The notes under the pieces were generated by a model that saw only the letters and a program-made list of their open reading frames with translations, was not told where the DNA came from and made no database searches. Positions 60,939 through 64,000 of a stretch of DNA of 64,000 nt are shown here, piece after piece (position 1 is the first letter of the stretch; each line of letters opens with the position of its first letter). The DNA is from Chryseobacterium sp. SNU WT5. Lineage in GTDB: Bacteria; Bacteroidota; Bacteroidia; Flavobacteriales; Weeksellaceae. The stretch is from positions 372,001 through 436,000 of the forward strand of contig NZ_CP041687.1 of NCBI RefSeq assembly GCF_007362475.1. The letters are read 5' to 3'. Both the position numbers and the translations under genes were made by a program.

Positions 60939-62114
60939 TCAAATTTCATTTAAAACATCGATAATAATTCCACAACCTTCTCTAATTTCTTCTAAAGAAA
61001 TGGTCAGCGGTGGAGAAATTCGCAAATATTCATTTCGGTATAATTGCCAGAAAACGATTAATCCTTTATCCATGCAACTTTTTGCAACTTCCAAAGTGAA
61101 ATCTGGTGAACCCAAATTTACGGCCAACATCAACCCTTTTCCGTTGACATTTTTAATCTTCGGATGAACCAACAATTCTCGGAATAGATTTTCCTTATCT
61201 TGAATTTCGTTCATCAAATTACTTTCTACCACTTCATGCAAGGTTGCATAACTCGCGGCAGCAATTAATGGATTTCCACCAAAAGTTGTGATATGTCCTA
61301 ATTTTGGGGAATGCGAAAGGGAGTGCATAATTTCTTTGGAACTCATAAACGCACCAACGGGTACTCCACCGCCCATTCCTTTTCCCATCACCAAAATATC
61401 TGGAACCATATCGAAATGTTCAAAGGCAAAAAGTTTTCCTGTTCTGCCAAATCCAGGTTGGATCTCATCGAGAATTAATAAGGCACCAACTTCTTCGCAC
61501 CGCTTTTTAAGATTTTTAAAATAATCGGAATCTGGAACTAAAAATCCAGCTGCACCTTGAATCGTTTCCGCTAAAACACAGGCTGTCTTTTCGGTGATCT
61601 TAGAAAAATCCTTTTGATTATTAAACTCAATAAAACTAATCATTGGCAAGAGCGGACGAAACTCCCGTTTGTGGTATTCATTTCCCGACACGGACAAAGC
61701 ACCATGCGTATTTCCATGGTATGAATTGGTCATGGAAATGATTTCTTCTCTTCCGGTATAGCGTTTTGCCAACTTCAAAGCACCATCGATGGATTCTGCT
61801 CCAGAATTCACGAGATAGGTAACTTCCAAGGGTTCTGGTGTGGAATCTGCTAAAAGCTTGCATAACTGCACCGGCATTTCCTGAGCATATTCGCCGTAAA
61901 CCATGACATGCAAATATTTCTCTGCCTGCGTTTTAATAGCTTCTACGATTTTCGGATGCGAATGACCCAAAGTATTTGCAGAAACTCCCGCTACAAAATC
62001 GAGATATTTCTTACCATTTTTTCCATAAATGTAAGAACCTGCGGCTTTTTCTACTTCAAAACCAGCCGCGAATTGGGTGGTTTGGGCTTGGTATTTAAAG
62101 AAATCGTGTTGCAT
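60939..62114 (-). CDS. Class III aminotransferase (acetylornithine aminotransferase-like)
   Basis: This 391-residue fold-type I PLP enzyme has FVAGVSANTLGHSHPKIVEA, NSGAESIDGALKLAKRYTGR, LLILDEIQPGFGRTGKLFAF (cofactor-binding Asp) and MGKGMGGGVPVGAFMSS with the Schiff-base Lys. TTFGGNPLIAAAS follows. The closest well-known groups are acetylornithine, ornithine and 4-aminobutyrate aminotransferases. The exact substrate is uncertain, and no arginine genes are nearby. It is six bases downstream of a DinB-like gene. Confidence 0.92.
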   Translation of the reverse strand: MQHDFFKYQAQTTQFAAGFEVEKAAGSYIYGKNGKKYLDFVAGVSANTLGHSHPKIVEAIKTQAEKYLHVMVYGEYAQEMPVQLCKLLADSTPEPLEVTYLVNSGAESIDGALKLAKRYTGREEIISMTNSYHGNTHGALSVSGNEYHKREFRPLLPMISFIEFNNQKDFSKITEKTACVLAETIQGAAGFLVPDSDYFKNLKKRCEEVGALLILDEIQPGFGRTGKLFAFEHFDMVPDILVMGKGMGGGVPVGAFMSSKEIMHSLSHSPKLGHITTFGGNPLIAAASYATLHEVVESNLMNEIQDKENLFRELLVHPKIKNVNGKGLMLAVNLGSPDFTLEVAKSCMDKGLIVFWQLYRNEYLRISPPLTISLEEIREGCGIIIDVLNEI

Positions 62115-62120
62115 TTTAGA

Positions 62121-62663
62121 TTAGTGATTTATCAAGATTCTTTCGATCTGCATTAAATGTCTTAGGGTGTGATTATTTAAAAACATCAGCGTATCACCTA
62201 ATTTAATTTTAATGAGTCTGGTAATAGAAATCTTAGTTTTAACCTTATTAAGGTCTATATTTTTTGAAGATTCCAATAAGCTTAAAAATTTATATTGATT
62301 CGAAATGAATCTATCAATAGCGGATTTGTCAATTTTACTATTGATTGGATTTTTATCCTTTGAAGTTTTCATTTTATTAAGTTGTTCCCTTGGCGACATA
62401 CTTTTCACAAAATATCCACCAATTAAGCCACTTTTAAATTTACGATTAAAGGTAGAATTCGATCCAGAAATTACTTTAGCAATTTCTGGAAGGTAAAAAT
62501 CTGAGTATAAATTGAGATGTTCTAAGCATTCTAAAACACTCCAACATTCTGCATTATGTTTTCTATTTAACTCAAGGTTAGATTTTTTTCTCAAATCTTC
62601 TGCGGTCAAAATATTAGAATGAGTTGACCTGATAATTTCTTCTAATAAAAATGTACTGTCCAT
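62121..62663 (-). CDS. DinB-like four-helix protein
   Basis: This 180-residue protein resembles the DinB/YfiT superfamily of four-helix bundles that often bind a metal with three His. Visible candidates are AECWSVLECLEHLNLYSDFY (His in the first helix pair) and FLNNHTLRHLMQIERI near the C-terminus with two His three residues apart. The pattern supports metal binding. Some family members are thiol transferases. Its stop lies six bases before the aminotransferase start. Confidence 0.85.
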   Translation of the reverse strand: MDSTFLLEEIIRSTHSNILTAEDLRKKSNLELNRKHNAECWSVLECLEHLNLYSDFYLPEIAKVISGSNSTFNRKFKSGLIGGYFVKSMSPREQLNKMKTSKDKNPINSKIDKSAIDRFISNQYKFLSLLESSKNIDLNKVKTKISITRLIKIKLGDTLMFLNNHTLRHLMQIERILINH

Positions 62664-62706
62664 TTATTAAACGTCTCTTATATTTGATAAAATGAGTCGC
62701 CGAAAC

Positions 62707-64000
62707 TTATTTTCTAACCCTTTTAGGCTTCTGAGCTTCTTCCTTAACTTTCGCATCGTCGATTTTTTTCTGTGCTGCATTGTAGAGCACATCGTCCGAT
62801 TGGTATTTAATTTCTTCATAATCGGGCGAATCAACAAATATATCGCGCCAGGTTCGCAGTCGGTCTTTGGTATTCCAGTTAAAATCGGGGAAAAATCTTT
62901 GTTTAGAAGAAATCAAGCTCATTGGATAGGTGTCTACATTGGCTCCAATAGTACAGGAAATAATCTGTACTTTTCGGTCTTCAAATTCGGCCTCTATGGT
63001 GCCACATGTTGAAAGGGAAACGCCAATACGTTCCACTTCTTTTGTTTTCTCATTCTGGTCATCAGCGTAGGTAATGGCTTGTCCGTTCCCGATTACTTTG
63101 GCTAGTTTAACATCGTTTTTTTCGTAGTAAACCGTCATGAGCTTTCCTTTTACCTGATTGAATTCGTCTTTCATATTCAGCGAATCTGCCTTGCTGATGG
63201 CAAAGGCATTCCCAATCACGCGGAGAGAATCGATGAACTCATTTTCAGTATCGAAATAAGCTTCAATTTTGTCACCAGTTATTTGTTTCTCCCCACTCCA
63301 TGCAATCGGACTACCATCCAAATGCATGATTCCATCCGTTTCATTGAAACTTAATGAATCTGCCCTTACTTGGATGTTAGATTTGAACATTCGCGCTTTT
63401 TTGTAAGCACGTAGGAAACTTTTTTTCTTTAACGGATTTTTATCATCCAATTTTTGATATGCCAGAATTCGATCCGCAGAGAAATACATGGAATCCTTTT
63501 CGAGAATCTTTACTGCGTACGGTTTCTCCGTCATCATTGCAGAATCTTTCTTCTCATAAATTTCCCCGTAACCGCCTTTCATATAGCGCTTCTCCAAAGG
63601 ATCGCGTAGGGTTACATTTCCTTTTCCGGTACCGAAACCTGTGATTTGATTGAAATAAAGATCATCTCCCGTCAGAATTTTTCCATTATAATGAATTCTG
63701 GAATTTTTCTTAAGAAATACCTCTTTGGAATTCATGTTATAGGTCCCTTTCTCAGTATAAATAAGATTGCTGGGATTCTTTTTATTGGTAATAGTGGTTG
63801 CCCCGTTAAAAGTGGCTGTGTTGGTGTTTTGATTCTGAACAATATTTACGCCTTCAACGGTATATTCGGGATTATCAATCTTTACATTCCCTGTAAAATC
63901 GATTAATCTGCTGTTTAAATCATACGTCGCAACTTTGGTATACATCACATTTCCATCTTTAGTAATTGTACCTCCAGTATTGAAGTAAGCTTTATTGGAA
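62707..64000 (-). CDS. OstA-like (LptA/LptD N-domain-like) protein, 5' truncated by window edge
   Basis: The frame runs to the window edge, so the N-terminus is missing; at least 430 residues are visible. It consists of repeated beta-strand units of the OstA type, such as LIDFTGNVKIDNPEYTVEGV, LKKNSRIHYNGKILTGDDLY and IMHLDGSPIAWSGEKQITGD. These resemble the beta-jelly-roll of LptA, which carries lipopolysaccharide across the periplasm. The C-terminus is a charged helix with a basic end (KPKRVRK). Bacteroidetes OstA-like proteins are longer than E. coli LptA, which fits. Confidence 0.87.
   Translation of the reverse strand, partial: SNKAYFNTGGTITKDGNVMYTKVATYDLNSRLIDFTGNVKIDNPEYTVEGVNIVQNQNTNTATFNGATTITNKKNPSNLIYTEKGTYNMNSKEVFLKKNSRIHYNGKILTGDDLYFNQITGFGTGKGNVTLRDPLEKRYMKGGYGEIYEKKDSAMMTEKPYAVKILEKDSMYFSADRILAYQKLDDKNPLKKKSFLRAYKKARMFKSNIQVRADSLSFNETDGIMHLDGSPIAWSGEKQITGDKIEAYFDTENEFIDSLRVIGNAFAISKADSLNMKDEFNQVKGKLMTVYYEKNDVKLAKVIGNGQAITYADDQNEKTKEVERIGVSLSTCGTIEAEFEDRKVQIISCTIGANVDTYPMSLISSKQRFFPDFNWNTKDRLRTWRDIFVDSPDYEEIKYQSDDVLYNAAQKKIDDAKVKEEAQKPKRVRK

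Noticed and set aside
60753..60953. 66-codon plus-strand frame
   Set aside because: It has no family resemblance, lies in a gene-poor stretch, and runs into the 3' end of the opposite aminotransferase gene. Evidence for coding is too weak.

Overview
The window looks like the chromosome of a member of the Flavobacteriia, most likely a Chryseobacterium-like Weeksellaceae. The reasons are a low GC content, Bacteroidetes-type -7 promoter boxes (TAnnTTTG) in front of many genes, two secreted proteins with type IX secretion (T9SS) type A sorting tails, and a set of families typical of Bacteroidetes (DUF5606, DUF4834, DUF4846, DUF6263, OstA-like protein, START-like protein). No rRNA, tRNA, prophage, CRISPR array or transposase gene was recognised. 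Most of the window is ordinary chromosome; the accessory character lies in repeats, a signalling cluster and surface proteins.

Layout. 1-7021: 3' part of a respiratory complex I operon (nuoH-I-J-K-L-M-N). 7155-14928: a TetR regulator followed by a TolC-like outer-membrane protein, an HlyD-type lipoprotein adaptor, two separate ABC ATPases and two ABC-2 permeases, a YbhGFSR-like tripartite exporter; a 143-bp tandem repeat array sits between the outer-membrane and adaptor genes. 15161-16029: small membrane protein plus His-rich lipoprotein. 16225-18765 (minus): yqgF, def, DUF5606 and mazG housekeeping cluster. 18875-21031: SixA-like phosphatase and a secreted serine hydrolase. 21456-28330: six-gene phosphorelay (REC-kinase, large hybrid kinase, two single-domain regulators, CheR, CheB) with no DNA-binding output. 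28488-33740: fused OPRT-OMP decarboxylase, AEC transporter, DsbA/FrnE-like oxidoreductase, GreA/GreB-like factor, MFS exporter. 33875-42919: DUF4846 protein, an M1-peptidase-like/beta-barrel fusion, two T9SS cargo proteins and a large outer-membrane protein. 43023-46507: NamZ-like muramidase, FtsX/LolE-like permease and a PLP-dependent CBS/cysteine synthase. 46676-52158 (minus): glycosyltransferase, YfhO-like membrane protein, DUF4834, DUF6263 lipoprotein. 52370-52560: a decayed gene. 52619-64000: M3 peptidase, cupin, flippase-like protein, panD, HU, pdxH, yqgE/algH, cell-wall amidase, a degenerate class IV aminotransferase, START-like protein, class III aminotransferase, DinB-like protein and the 3' part of an OstA-like gene.

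Points most worth a second look are the 143-bp array inside the exporter operon, intergenic repeats that keep a 7-bp period at many unrelated sites, the complementary loss of ABC motifs in the two ATPases, the eukaryote-like UMP synthase fusion, the catalytically dead M1-like domain fused to a barrel, the class IV aminotransferase that has lost its PLP lysine, and two divergent genes whose promoters lie inside each other's coding sequence. All family assignments were made by reading the sequence and were not searched against databases.
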